This document shows positions 1 through 10,796 of a stretch of DNA of 64,000 nucleotides, one piece after another. The stretch spans positions 24,569 to 88,568 of the forward strand of contig JANAVB010015621.1 in assembly GCA_029216955.1 (NCBI GenBank). The letters are read 5' to 3'. The position numbers and the translations under genes are program-made. The first letter of the stretch is position 1. Every line of letters begins with the position of its first letter. The notes below the pieces were generated by a model that saw only the letters and a list, made by a program, of their open reading frames with translations, was not told where the DNA came from and did not search any database. The DNA comes from Iris pallida. Its lineage: Eukaryota > Streptophyta > Magnoliopsida > Asparagales > Iridaceae.

Positions 1-6
1 AAACCA

Positions 7-343
7 TTGGCTATTCACTTGCCAGTCCAAAAGAAATCAGTTGATGATGATCAAAATCAAAGGGAGCTCACCTCTTCTGAGCCACTTGTTATTGACTTAC
101 GTCGTAACAAGGACAAAAAGCAGCTCACTTCTTCTGAGCCACTTGTTGTTGATCTATCTCACAACAAGGAAAAAAAGGGAGCTCACCTCCTCTGAGCCAC
201 TTGTTATTGACCTTCGTCGTAACAAGCCTCCTCCACGTTCTTCTTCTTCCCCTCTTGTAATCAATCTGACCAAGCCTGCTAAGGCTAAAGGTCCTGCTGT
301 AAATACAGATGTACATATCAATGAAAAAGCATCTACTTTCTAG
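7..343 (+). pseudogene. gag-pol linker segment with three tandem peptide repeats, frameshifted
   Basis: A peptide repeat with core LTSSEPLVIDL occurs three times (about 67-110, 124-165, 184-230), followed by a Pro/Ser/Lys-rich stretch. The first two copies read in frame 1 and the third in frame 2, the frame of the downstream pol. The switch falls at the A-run near 169-177, so a one-base slip is likely. An in-frame TAG at 341-343 then separates this part from the reading frame that restarts at 377. It belongs to the variable region before reverse transcriptase in the polyprotein. No function is recognised for the repeats. Confidence 0.6.
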
Positions 344-376
344 TATACTGATGTTATTTATCATACTAAATGCTAT

Positions 377-1921
377 TTGGATATGTTAGATACCTTTCAG
401 TCATTTACAATGGGAGTTGTGCAATCTCTTCAAACAGAAGTTTCATGTGAACATTCCAAAGACTCATATCTTATTGTTCCTGCTCGCAAGAAAGGTGAAC
501 GTCCAATACTTTTTAGTAAAAGACCGGAACAAAAATTTAGCTATACGGATGATAGCAAAGTTAACGACACGAGACATCTTCAATTCCGTCGTTACAGTCA
601 ACAATCAAAAGACATCGTCCGAAAAATGGGTTACGACTTCAAAAGCGGCCTCAATTACGGTAAGGGAAGAAAAACTCCTCTCCGTACCGCTGTTCCACAA
701 GGAAAGTCAGAAATGTATTATAGCAGGACCAAAAGAGGTCTCGGATACGCTTCCCCTCCAATGTTATCCCAAACAGTTTCTGATTCTGATAGCGAAGAAC
801 GTTCTAATTCTTCCGATTCCAGATCATGGGATTCTGACACTAGCATCGGCGAAGTCCATCGTGTAATCGTATCTTCCAATATGGTTTCTGCTGAACTTCC
901 GGAAGGATATGATGAGGATATTGAAGAAAGTTCTGAAACAGATCCTTGGGCTCAACAGATGGATAATCAGTGGGTACTCCGATTTGAACAAAGAGAACCT
1001 CCTACTGAAGATCAACTAGTTCAAGTTGATGTAGGAGAAAGCAAGTCACCTCGTCCAATCTTTATTAGTAAGAATCTTCCAGAAGCAGACAAACAAGAGT
1101 TGATTCTTCTTATTAAAGAATATATCGATGTCTTTGCTTGGAGTTATGAGGACATGCCAGGTTTAGATCCCAAAATTGCTACTCACAAACTGAACATTAT
1201 GCCTAATGCTAAACCTGTCAAACAGCAACAACGACGTTTCAAGCCTGAAATGATGGACGCAATTGATGATGAAGTCAAGAAGCTCATTGCTTGTGGCTTT
1301 ATTCGAGAAGAACAACATCCTGACTGGGTGGCCAATGTTATTCCAGTCCTGAAGAAAACCGGCAAGGTTCGAGTTTGTATCGACTTTCGGGATCTTAATG
1401 AAGCATGTCCGAAAGATGAATTTCCTCTCCCTATCACGGACGTTATGATTGACAATACCTGTGGATTCGAGCGAATATCTTTTATGGATGGGTTCTCTGG
1501 ATACAATCAGATCAAGATGAATCCTGAAGATGAAAAACACACATCTTTTCGCACTCCTCGGGGAGTCTATTGCTACACAGTGATGCCATTTGGTCTCAAG
1601 AACGCTGGTGCAACTTACCAACGGGCTATGAGTACCATTTTCAGAGAACATCTTCGTAAAACAGTCGAATGCTATGTTGACGATATCGCCGTCAAAAGTC
1701 GTCTGAAGGAAGATCATATCCAAGACTTGAGAACAATCTTCAATCTTATGCGTCAACATCAACTCAAGATGAATCCCACCAAGTCATTCTTGGGTGTCTC
1801 TAGTGGCAAGTTTCTCGGCTTCGTCATTACCTCTAAGGGTATACACGTGGATCCCGAGAAGATCAAAGCCATTCAAGAGATGCGTCCTCCACGCAACCTA
1901 AAAGAGCTACGAGAATTCTAA
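377..1921 (+). pseudogene. pol, part 1: linker and reverse transcriptase, ended by a premature TAA
   Basis: 514 residues. The first 230 are a linker including a Gly-rich motif near residues 93-101 (MGYDFKSGL). Reverse transcriptase follows: FRDLNEACP, FMDGFSGYNQIKM and MPFGLKNAGATYQRAM are typical Ty3/gypsy blocks, and the catalytic YVDD is at 1673-1684 (residues 433-436). RT copies the element RNA into DNA in virus-like particles. The frame stops at 1919-1921 (TAA) in a conserved run where related elements have Gln, and the same frame continues directly after it, so this is one nonsense change (probably CAA to TAA), not a gene end. The listed start is just the first ATG after the TAG at 341-343; the true product is a polyprotein. 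Confidence 0.9.
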
Positions 1922-4330
1922 GGTCGACTTGCGTACATCAGGAGATTCATTTCGAACTTGTCTGGACGTTGTAGACCATTTACTCAACTAATGAAGAAGG
2001 GTGTATCTTTCATTTGGACTGAAGAATGTCAACGAGCATTCGACGATATCAAAAGATATCTTATGAACCCACCAGTTTTGGTGCCACCAATCTCTGGCAT
2101 TCCATTCTTAATGTACGTCCGTGCTATGGATCATTCCTTGGGTGCTTTACTTGCCCAAAAGAATAAAGAAGGTCATGAACAGGCCATCTATTATCTCAGT
2201 CGTACTATGATTGGTGCTGAACACCGTTATAGTCCGGTCGAGAAAGAATGCCTAGCTCTTATGTTCGCTGTACAGAAGACAAGGCATTACATCATTGGAC
2301 AAACTATTCATGTCATATCCCGGGTTAATCCTCTTCGAGTACTCATGAAAAAGCCCAGCACACTCAATTCTCGGCTGGCTACATGGGCCATTCTTCTAGC
2401 CCAATATAACATGGTGTATGTTCCTCAAAAGTCTGTCAAAGGTCAAGCATTGGCGGATTTTCTAGCGGCTCATCCTGTACCGGAGACATCCAAACTTTAT
2501 GATAAAATTCCAGATGAGACATTAGAATCAAATATGATCTCTGAAGAATTTCCTACTTGGCGTCTGTTCTTTGACGGTGCATCCAGAATCGGACCCAATG
2601 GTGCCATTGTAGCAGGAGTTGGAGTGGTTCTCGTTTCTCTAGATGGATTGACCATCCAAAGAGCTTATTCTCTAGATGAACCCTGTTCCAACAATGTAGC
2701 GGAGTACAATGCCCTACTCATCGGCCTTCAGTTAGCCAAACAATTGGATGTCGAATATCTCGAAGTCTACGGTGATTCTAAGCTGGTTATTAATCAGGTT
2801 AGAGGAATCTATGAAGTTCGTCATCAAGATCTGGTACCTTATCATGAAGCAGCAATCAACATAGCTACATCATTCAAAGCTTTCTTCATCGACTATGTTC
2901 GACGAGCTTGCAATACTGAAGCGGATGCCCTGGCCAACCTTGCAGCTGTCTTAGCCATCCCTATCAAAAGACAACAAGTAGTGGTTGTCTCCAACCGAGA
3001 ATTGTTCTGTGTTGAAAACAATCATAATATTGAATTCAACAATCTTGCTGAAGTCAATATTATCGACGAAGACTGGAGAACTCCTTTCATTGACTTCGTG
3101 GTTCATGACATACTTCCCGAAGATCCTAAGGAGGCTACGAGCGTTCGTCGACGATCTCTACGATTCTACTACAATCAAACCACCAAGACACTTTATCGGC
3201 GAACTTATGACGGTCTTCTCCTACGCTGTCTCGCTGGTGATGAAGCTAAACAAGTTTTACGTGAAGCTCACGATGGTGTTTGTGGAGCACATCAACCTGG
3301 TCCTAAACTACAGGATCGCATTAGACGCATGGGTTACTACTGGCCCTCTATGGTATCAGATGCCATTGAATATGCAAGAAAATGTCATGCTTGTCAAATC
3401 CATGCTGACTTCATTCACCAACCATCGAAGTTCCTACACCCGACTGCTGCTTCCTGGCCTTTTGAAGCTTGGGGCATGGATGTTATAGGTCCCATCAATC
3501 CTCCTTCTTCTAGAGGGCATCGGTTCATACTGGCAATAACGGACTACTTCTCCAAGTGGGCTGAAGCTATACCTCTGGCTAAAGTCAAGACTAGTAGCGT
3601 CATCAACTTCGTTAAACACCGTGTCATCTATAGATTTGGTGTACCTCGAAGAACCATCCATGACAATGGACCTCAATTCATCAGTCAGAAATTCACTAGA
3701 TTCTGCGATGATCACTGGATTGACAACGTCGCTTCAACAGCCTACAATCCTGCTGCTAATGGATTAGCTGAAGCCTTCAACAAAACCATTATCAAGCTCC
3801 TCAAGAAGTTTATATCCACTAACAAACGGAATTGGAGCGAGAAACTTGGTGAATGTCTTTGGGCCTACCGAACTACGGTCCGCAATCCTACAGGCTTTAC
3901 ACCTTTCTCTCTGGTGTATGGTTGTGAAGCTGTTCTTCCTCTGGAACTGCAAATTCCTTCTTTAAGGATTGCCATTGCTAACGAGCTCACTACAGAAAAT
4001 AATGATCTTCTTCGACTTCAAGAGTTAGAAGCACTTGATGAGAAGCGATTAATGGCTCAGCAGCATATTGAGTTATACCAAGCTCGCATCTCGAAGACTT
4101 TCAACCGTAAAGTTAAAGTCAGAACTTTCCAACAAGGAGAACTTGTTCTAACGGTCAGACGTCCTATGACTATGACTCATATGAGCAAAGGCAAATTTGA
4201 TGCGAAATGGGAAGGACCCTATGTTGTAAGCAAAGTCTTCTCAAATGGAGCTTATCAACTTGCAGAACTTAATGGTCGTATTGCTATGATGCCTATTAAT
4301 GGCAAGTTCCTTAAAAAGTATTATGTATGA
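1922..4330 (+). pseudogene. pol, part 2: RNase H, second (archaeal-type) RNase H, integrase
   Basis: Continuous with the preceding RT apart from the TAA; the first ATG is 1958 and residue numbers below count from it. Residues 1-175: RT-linked RNase H. Residues 200-330: a second RNase H of archaeal type with D206, E249, D273 and D323 in place. Then the integrase: an HHCC finger (GAHQPGPKL ... CHACQ) and a DDE core with D508, D569 and E605 (spacing 60 and 35), all intact. The C-terminus ends in KFLKKYYV with TGA at 4328-4330. Two RNase H domains place the element in the Tat/Ogre group. Apart from the upstream stop this half is undamaged, so inactivation may be recent. Confidence 0.92.
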
Positions 4331-4372
4331 ATGTAAATATTTGTAAAACATCAGACAAAGTTCAAGTTCATA

Positions 4373-4392
4373 AATAAAATGCAAATTTTATT
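4373..4392. terminator. Palindromic two-way poly(A) signal between convergent units
   Basis: AATAAAAT-GCAA-ATTTTATT is a perfect 8-bp inverted repeat with a 4-base loop. Read on the plus strand it gives AATAAA at 4373-4378, 43 bases after the pol stop. Read on the minus strand it gives AATAAA at 4387-4392, 24 bases after the stop of the antisense ORF at 4416. One element could thus end both transcripts. The sequence is direct evidence; use as a signal is inferred. Confidence 0.6.
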
Positions 4393-4415
4393 TCATCATA
4401 TGATAGTACATGATA

Positions 4416-4739
4416 TTAAGGAAGGTCACTATCATCCTTCTCAACATTTGGACGCGGACCACTGTCGTCCTTCTCGAAAACACGATCAGCAAAAGAGCTG
4501 AGAACTTCCTTGCTGGAACCCACGAGGAATTTGTAAGCAGCCATCCTCATGGCTTCCTCTTCTTCAGTCCTTCCTGGATCCAGCAGAAAGTCCAGAATGT
4601 CTCGTGGTGGCTTGGGTACAGACGAACCTTCGCCTGCTTTTGTCTCCTTCGGCTGAACTGGATCGGCAGGGCGTTCTTCAGTGCCCTTCTGAGCCTTCGG
4701 GGCGATTTCAGCCTTCTTGGATGCTTCTCCGGACGATAT
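4416..4739 (-). CDS. Small antisense ORF, 107 codons, start codon decayed to ATA
   Basis: Minus-strand frame of 107 sense codons and TAA at 4416-4418. The product would be hydrophilic, rich in Glu, Lys, Pro and Ala, with a more ordered middle (PRDILDFLLDPGR, then MRMAAYKFLVGSSKEVLSSF) and an acidic end. No known domain is recognised. A TATA box lies 48 bases upstream (4787-4795) and a poly(A) signal just downstream, so it looks like a short intronless antisense gene of the retrotransposon. The codon where a start is expected (4737-4739) reads ATA and is followed by SSGEASKKAEIAP; a G-to-A loss of ATG is the simplest reading. The next in-frame ATG is far inside, near the KFLVGSS motif. Confidence 0.55.
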   Translation of the reverse strand: MSSGEASKKAEIAPKAQKGTEERPADPVQPKETKAGEGSSVPKPPRDILDFLLDPGRTEEEEAMRMAAYKFLVGSSKEVLSSFADRVFEKDDSGPRPNVEKDDSDLP

Positions 4740-4786
4740 TTTTATGTTGAAGAGTAGAAGTGCTCGTTCCTGTCAGATTTCTGTTA

Positions 4787-4795
4787 TATTTATAG
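4787..4795 (-). promoter_or_regulatory. TATA box of the small antisense unit
   Basis: CTATAAATA on the minus strand, about 48 bases before the presumed start codon. The same core heads the other antisense gene (10313-10322) and the LTR (14706-14715). Confidence 0.5.
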
Positions 4796-4829
4796 GCAGA
4801 GACTCCTCAAACAACGAAGCGACACATTC

Positions 4830-5155
4830 ATCCGACAATTCGCCTGTTCATTAATGCTTGACGGTTCATCCGTTCATTTATTACATTCATCCGACGGTTC
4901 ATCCGTTCATTTATCACATTCATTCGACGGTTCGTCCGTTCATTACTCCCCGACGGTTCATCCGTTCATTTATCACATTCACTTGACGGTTCATCCGTTC
5001 ATTATCACTTGACTGTCTACCCGTTCATTTCATTTGACGGTTCACATGTTCATTCATCATCACTTGACGGTTTATCCGTTCATTATCATCCATTTTTGAC
5101 GGTTTGTCCGTTAATTATATCACTTGACGGTTTTCCCGTTCATCTCACATATATT
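4830..5155. repeat. Minisatellite, about 11 units of a 25-32-bp GACGGTTCATCCGTTCATT repeat
   Basis: Units share the core TTGACGGTTCATCCGTTCATT followed by variable ATCAC/TTACATTCA spacers. Each core has a short inverted repeat (ACGG...CCGT). The array lies immediately upstream of the minus-strand TATA box at 4787-4795, where promoter-proximal elements would be expected. Confidence 0.85.
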
Positions 5156-5471
5156 GACGAGTCATCATCGTTTATCATCCACATCAGCAACTTGTCGTTT
5201 TCGATTAAGTTGTCAATTGAAATAATAATATTCAATATATTCTGTCACGTCCATATTACCTCTGAGCAGATATAATGAATATAATTATTTTCTATAAAAT
5301 CATCAAGAAATATATTATGTCTTGTACCTCTGAATATATTTTCTATCTCTATTATTTATATCTAAATAAGATATGCAATAAATAATGGAGCCACAACAAA
5401 ATGTCTTTTATTTATCAAAATACGAGGCATTACAAAAACACATCTACGACAAAAGATACAAAAAGTTCTAT
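5156..5471. other. Spacer between antisense units, with poly(A) signal for the large one
   Basis: AT-rich and without coding signal. On the minus strand AATAAA occurs at 5407-5412, 60 bases after the stop codon of the large antisense gene, a fitting place for its transcript end. Confidence 0.5.
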
Positions 5472-8400
5472 TTAAGAAGGAGAAATGATCAAATTGTCAA
5501 TCTGCTGCTTCAGAGTCTGCAGCTCTTCTTCATGAGTAGATGTCACCCTCCTTCTGGCCTCTTCCATCCCGGTTTCTTCATTAAAAACAGGCATGGCTAC
5601 CGTCCGGCGGGTAATCTCTGCACCATGAGTTGCCTCGTAATCATCCTTCTCCTGAATCAAGGCATTGAATTGTTCAATCACAAGTTGATGATTAGCAGTT
5701 TCCTCTTCTAACTCTTGTTGGAGGCGAGCAATCTCTGCTTTCAGTTCAGCAGTTCTCTGTCCTTTTCTTTCAGCCATCAAAGTTACTGATTCTAGTTTGG
5801 AGTTGTATTCAGCAGACTTTGTGGAATAAGCCTCCAAAAGATTTTGAAGATTCATCCTTTCTATATCAGCTGCTTGGGCCATTCGCTCGAACTCAACCTG
5901 CACTAGAGATTCTATCTCCTTCTTTTTGAGTTCCTTATAATTCTTTATGGAGACTTCTAATTCATTCAATATGTGGTCCAGGAGAGTGGCCTGAGCTTCG
6001 TCTCCTTGCTCCCTTATAGCCCTTACTAAAAGAGAAGTTGGGTTTCTAACCATAAAGAAATCAGCTCCCTCTTTGTCTATCATCTTATGAACTAGAGGTC
6101 TCAGCGATTCAAAGAAGCATCTGGTGAATGATTGAATAACTTGCTGATTAATTGCCAGAGTCCCAGGAGTCGCAGCTACTCCTGTTGAAGACGAGGCAGC
6201 AGGATGCTCGATCCTTTGTGTCTGGATGGCAGGCTCTTTAAACAAAGGAGCCAGAGTGGAGCTAGTCGCCCCTCCTGTTTGTTCCTCTGCAAAAGTAAAA
6301 TTGTTATTTTGCCAGTCGTTTGCCAATAATCAAGAAGATTAAATAAAGACAGTCTTACCTTGGTTCGATTCAGCAATAGGCTTATCCCCTGCAGGAATAG
6401 ACTCTAGCTGAGCAGAAGTCACCTCAGCTGCAACAGCTTGGCTACTGCCCGCTTCAGAACCACAAGATAGATGATGACTACTACTAACAACCACCGTTGT
6501 TATGGGCACTATAGCCAGGTCCGTCAGAGGTGCTGGAAGAGTCTCAAGATCTGCAAGAAATACAAATAAAGTTATTAGCTATCAATCTATTCTAAAGGAG
6601 ATTGCTAATTCATTTCATACCTTGAGGACCGGTGGTGGGAGTTTCTTTCGAAGCATCTTCATCTGCTTTTTCTGGAGATATTTCTATCTCAACATCCTCT
6701 TCAGGATTTAAGGTATCAGCAACTTTTTCTGAAGACGCCTCCACTTCAAAATCCTTTTTAGGATCTGAAGTATCATCGGCAGCATCAGGAGATATATGCT
6801 CTTCATCATCCCTTTCGGGATCTTGCATATATTCATCAATATTTTCAGACGAAGAACTCTCCTCATCTTCTTCTTCTTCTTCTTCTTCTTCTTCTGGTGC
6901 ATTCTTGCTGGTAGTCGCAGCTTGGTCACCATAGTCATCCAGAGGGCTGTAACTGCAATCTTCTAGAGCTGCAATCATTTCGCGATCTTCCTCTTCGCGA
7001 AGGGTTCTAGGAGTAGGCGGAAGTTCAACAATCTCTGTAGCAGGTAAAAGAGAGTGTACAATATTCTGCTCTTCCCTCACCTCCTCCACAGTACTTCCTC
7101 TAGGCTCTTCAGCCTCAGTTCTCGGAGCAAGATTTGTTCTTTGCTCAACCTCCTCTCTATGTTCGGGATTAGGAGTTTTATTCCTAGGTTCTAGAACAGG
7201 AGTGGGAGATGGCAAGATTAATCCAGCTGTAGCGTCCATTACCATTGAAGACGGAGCTCGATTCCTTCTGTTGGCCAACTTCTTTCTTTTTAGTGGCCTC
7301 TCAGGGCTCTCTATATTTATAGTCTCAACTTGTTTCTGGATAGAGGTTGGTGTAATAGCCTCTTCTTGCTGAGTTGACCCGGCCAGCTGTCGAGACTGAG
7401 ATCGAGTGGTGACCTTTTCAGAAGAGTGATCTAAAATCAATTTCTTCTTTGCTGCTGGAACAGGAGGATCCTCTCTTCTCCTCCTTTTTGCTGGAGATTT
7501 GCCCACCTTCAAAGAGATACGTAGTGGCGCATTAACTTCTTGAGGGAACATAACATCCCTTGAGGTTTCCAAAGGTGCATCTTCTGGCTCATGTACCTCC
7601 TCATTTCCTGTGAGCGACAGGACAACTTTTCCTCTCTTCAATCTTGTTGAAGATGCAAAGCTATCTGCGAGGTTGAAATTCTCGGCAAAGGTATTTGAAG
7701 ATGTATAAAAAAACTGAGTATGTAAACAGCATCCGAGGGCCATGGTTGCTGTTTACAGGCATCGAGAACGTCGATTTCGTATCTCGAGCATTATAGTAAG
7801 CCCAGGCCCGGGCTCCATCTATCAAATAACCTTTTCCCTGAAGACATGTAATAGCATTCCCCACATGGAATTGGTCATAGCCGAACTGTCGAGCGAATCG
7901 ACTGGAAGATACGGCTCTAAATAACATTCATCTTCGAACCGGTATACCAAGTGAGAAGGTCGGATTGTCTTCAACCATTCAAAAGCTACACGGCTCAGAG
8001 GATGCATTTGCGAATCAATCATATTTGTTCGCATCTGTTCGTAACCAGCATGAGGCTTGGTACAATAAAAATTCCATCCCTTGCTCAAATTTAGAGCATA
8101 TCTGCAGTCTCTTAGAGCAGTGAATTTCCACTTACCGTTGGCGTATCTTCGTAAAAAGCTGCCATCTACCGGTCCCATGCCGGGGTCCATCAAAGTGGGA
8201 TGGTGGAGGAGCAACCACCCAAACAGATATGTATATGGTAATTCCAACCGAGGAAATTCTTTTTCACCCTTGGATTTCAGCATCAGATCGACATAGAGAC
8301 GAAGACCAGCATTCAGCTTACAAGTCATGGCTGACAGAAGATCCATCTTATAGCCGAAGACTAATTTGACGGCCGCAAATAGAACACCACGGTGGAAGCG

Positions 8401-10217
8401 GTCTACTGCACTGGATCCTGGAACTACAAATCTACAAAGCCAATGTGTCAGAAACCCTGCTAACTGGGCTTCTTTTGACATCGGTCTATATCCTACTCTC
8501 AGATAACTTTCGAGAGTATCTCCTGTTTTCAAAGGAGGACATTCATAGTCATCCTTCATCTGTTTATCAAAATCACCACTTTCTTCCATCAATTTCATCA
8601 CTTCTGTGTTGCTCAATGGCTTGAAGAAATCAGGATAACATCTGTCATGTTCCTTGGTCTTTGCTTCTTGAATGTGGTTTAGGAACAAATAAGGTAGCCA
8701 TTTCGAGGAATAGCAAGTGTTTGATGTGGCACTCTTATAGAACAGGGAACAGATCTTGTAATGGCATAGCAGTTCCTCGAATACTGCTACCATTTCTGCA
8801 TTTTCTCTCCGGAGTCTGTCCAATTCATCATTGGTGGGGACGAATTCTTCATATGGGAAATCTCTCATTGGTAGAAAAGAGATGTACTTCATCTCATGGA
8901 GTGCAAATCCAATTTCTCCGCCGGGAGTCATGAAGGTTCCTGTTCTGTAATTATACCTCTCTGCTAAAGCCAGGAACAGGTGAGGGTTCGGGGCAAAACC
9001 ATAGACAGTGGCATGCACTGCTTGGTATAAGTTGATTCGCTGCAGTTCGCCTTCAAACTGGGTCAGAATCCAATTGGCTATGCAGCTCCATCTTTTGAAA
9101 TCTGGATTCACTAATCCAGTCAGTCTGATGTCTTGCTCCAGATATCTTCCTTCGACTTTCGCAAATTCATTTGCGAAAATTGGGGTCATGACGGGCATTA
9201 ACAATGAAGAATTCTCCGGTGGAATGCAACCGGGTTTCAGTCCTCTCAGCAAAACACTGTACCTTTCAGAAGAACTGTAGAACATATCTTTCTTGTTCTG
9301 TCCCTTCTTTACAAAGATTCTTCCCGGACGGGCATCTTGGAACGGAGTAAGGTTCCATTCCATTTTTCTCGGGTAACTCGCATGAGCATACCGGGATAAT
9401 GGAAGGCAGCGTGGGATATTTGGTATCGAGAAAGATCTATCCGTCTGATGAACAATTCTTTCTTCCATTCTTGGTCTTGGTTGAGAACTTTTCTCGAAGG
9501 CTTCACCAAACAAGAATAATGGTTTCTTATGTATAACAGCATCTGCCGTTTCCAGAGGTTGTCCGTTCATTAAACATTGCAGTGTTTCATTGTCCTGGGA
9601 TACCAAAATCGCCTGACGGAAGGTCGGCAGATCATACTGGGGATAATGAACATGGGAGAGATCCTCTTTATACTCTGACTCTGAAAGAGTTCCCACAAAA
9701 TTTTCATATTCTGGATCTTCTCTCACATTAACTGCATCAAACAGAGAAAATAAAAATCAGTACAAGACAAGTCAAAGATTCTGTCATCAGAATGCGCAAC
9801 ATCAGATTGCGCAACATCAGTATGCGCAAACATCAGTATGCGCAAACATCAGACTGCGCAAACAAACAGTCATCAGTTTGCGCTGACAATCTCGCGCAAA
9901 TCAGCAGATTGCGCTGACATCTGCCAGCGCAGTTCAACCGATTGTGCAGAAAGTCGCTCTTCATAAAAATGAAGAGTTAACTGATTTGTGCAACCAGAAC
10001 CCTAAAGAGGGTGGCGCAGTATGATCACATCTCTAAAAAGAGATGGATTTTGAAGAACAGTGGGATCAAAACCCTAAAAAGGGTTTTTGATTAAAAGTTC
10101 TCTACCTGACATTGCTGGGTGAGCAGTTTCATGGCGCGAAGCTCGTCGCGCAGCCCTGTTTGATGATTCGGCCGGGGCCTTGCCCTTAGCGGCGGCGGAG
10201 GAACGTCGGGGCGCCAT
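5472..10217 (-). CDS. Antisense four-exon gene: plant-mobile-domain protein with acidic linker and coiled coil
   Basis: Exons read from sequence (minus strand): 10217-10106, 9731-6621, 6550-6359, 6286-5472. All junctions have GT/AG and consistent phase, and TAA is at 5472-5474. Exon 1: basic Ala/Arg/Ser-rich N-terminus starting MAPRRSS. Exon 2: about 630 residues whose blocks FLALAERYNYRTGTF, GGEIGFALHEMKYISFLP and GFLTHWLCRFVVP match the plant mobile domain (PMD) pattern, then a basic and very acidic low-complexity part with a Glu run near 6880. Exon 4: a long coiled coil (about 5500-5950). Known: PMD proteins such as MAIN/MAIL1 act in the nucleus in gene and TE silencing, and Ty3/gypsy elements carry PMD copies; a role here is not shown. 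Exon 2 has two compensating frameshifts (near 7905 and in the A-run 7707-7713), so it may no longer give full-length protein. It lies opposite to pol. Confidence 0.75.
9775..9960. repeat. TGCGCA-rich repeats filling intron 1 of the antisense gene
   Basis: Repeated units such as ATCAGATTGCGCAAC and CATCAGTATGCGCAAA, about ten copies of TGCGCA or a one-base variant, at 15-20-bp spacing. They lie inside the 374-base intron 9732-10105. The same motif recurs at 10345-10630 and 14350-14670. Confidence 0.8.
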
Positions 10218-10312
10218 GAAGATCGTCGGAGAAGGAAATGGAAGTTCGCTCGGAAATTTCTTTCTCTCAAACACAAAGGAGGCAAAGTAAAGAAATAAAG
10301 GGAAAGAGAAGG

Positions 10313-10322
10313 CTATTTATAG
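10313..10322 (-). promoter_or_regulatory. TATA box of the large antisense gene
   Basis: CTATAAATAG on the minus strand, 96 bases before the ATG at 10217, leaving a 5' leader of about 65 bases if initiation is some 30 bases downstream. The motif is identical to the TATA box of the LTR at 14706-14715. TGCGCA motifs lie just upstream. Confidence 0.55.
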
Positions 10323-10344
10323 TTTTCGAAAACGAAACGGCCGC

Positions 10345-10630
10345 CTCAGTTTGCGCCTAAAATTGGGGACAATTCCTCAGATTGCGCAGCCAGCTCACAT
10401 CATGCGCAAATTGATTCAAATTTCAAAATTCAAAGTATTTCAAAATTTTGAATAAGTTCACATTTCGAAAACTTTGAAGGGGGTCTTGTAGGTCCTAAAA
10501 AAACCAAGTTGCACCTATCAACTAAGTCAGAAAATCAAGAAATACATATTTCAAATGAACTGCGCAGACATCAGATTGCGCACTCTTCAGATTGCGCATA
10601 CTGGATTGCGCATGCTCCCAACTGCGCAAG
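10345..10630. repeat. TGCGCA motif cluster spanning the end of the internal region and LTR start
   Basis: At least seven TGCGCA or GCGCAA sites on both sides of a short AT-rich stretch. The cluster continues past the nested solo LTR at 14350-14670, showing both flanks were one sequence before insertion. Confidence 0.7.
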
Positions 10631-10732
10631 CTGACGTGGTGTAACCCCCTTCCCGAAATCTCGAAAATATTTTTTGTTTATATTATTTATTATTGTTAGA
10701 AATAGATTTCATGTTTACAAGTTATAAATAAA

Positions 10733-10735
<3 letters not shown>

Positions 10736-10792
<57 letters not shown>
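10736..10792. repeat. (TA)n microsatellite in the solo LTR
   Basis: About 57 bases of alternating T and A near the 5' end of the solo LTR. Confidence 0.95.

Positions 10793-10796
<4 letters not shown>

Noticed and set aside
1163..1762. 199-codon minus-strand ORF inside RT
   Set aside because: Shadow frame of pol with no domain of its own, unlike the antisense genes after 4416.
4410..4757. 115-codon plus-strand ORF after pol
   Set aside because: The minus strand of the same stretch gives a more protein-like sequence with TATA and poly(A) signals.
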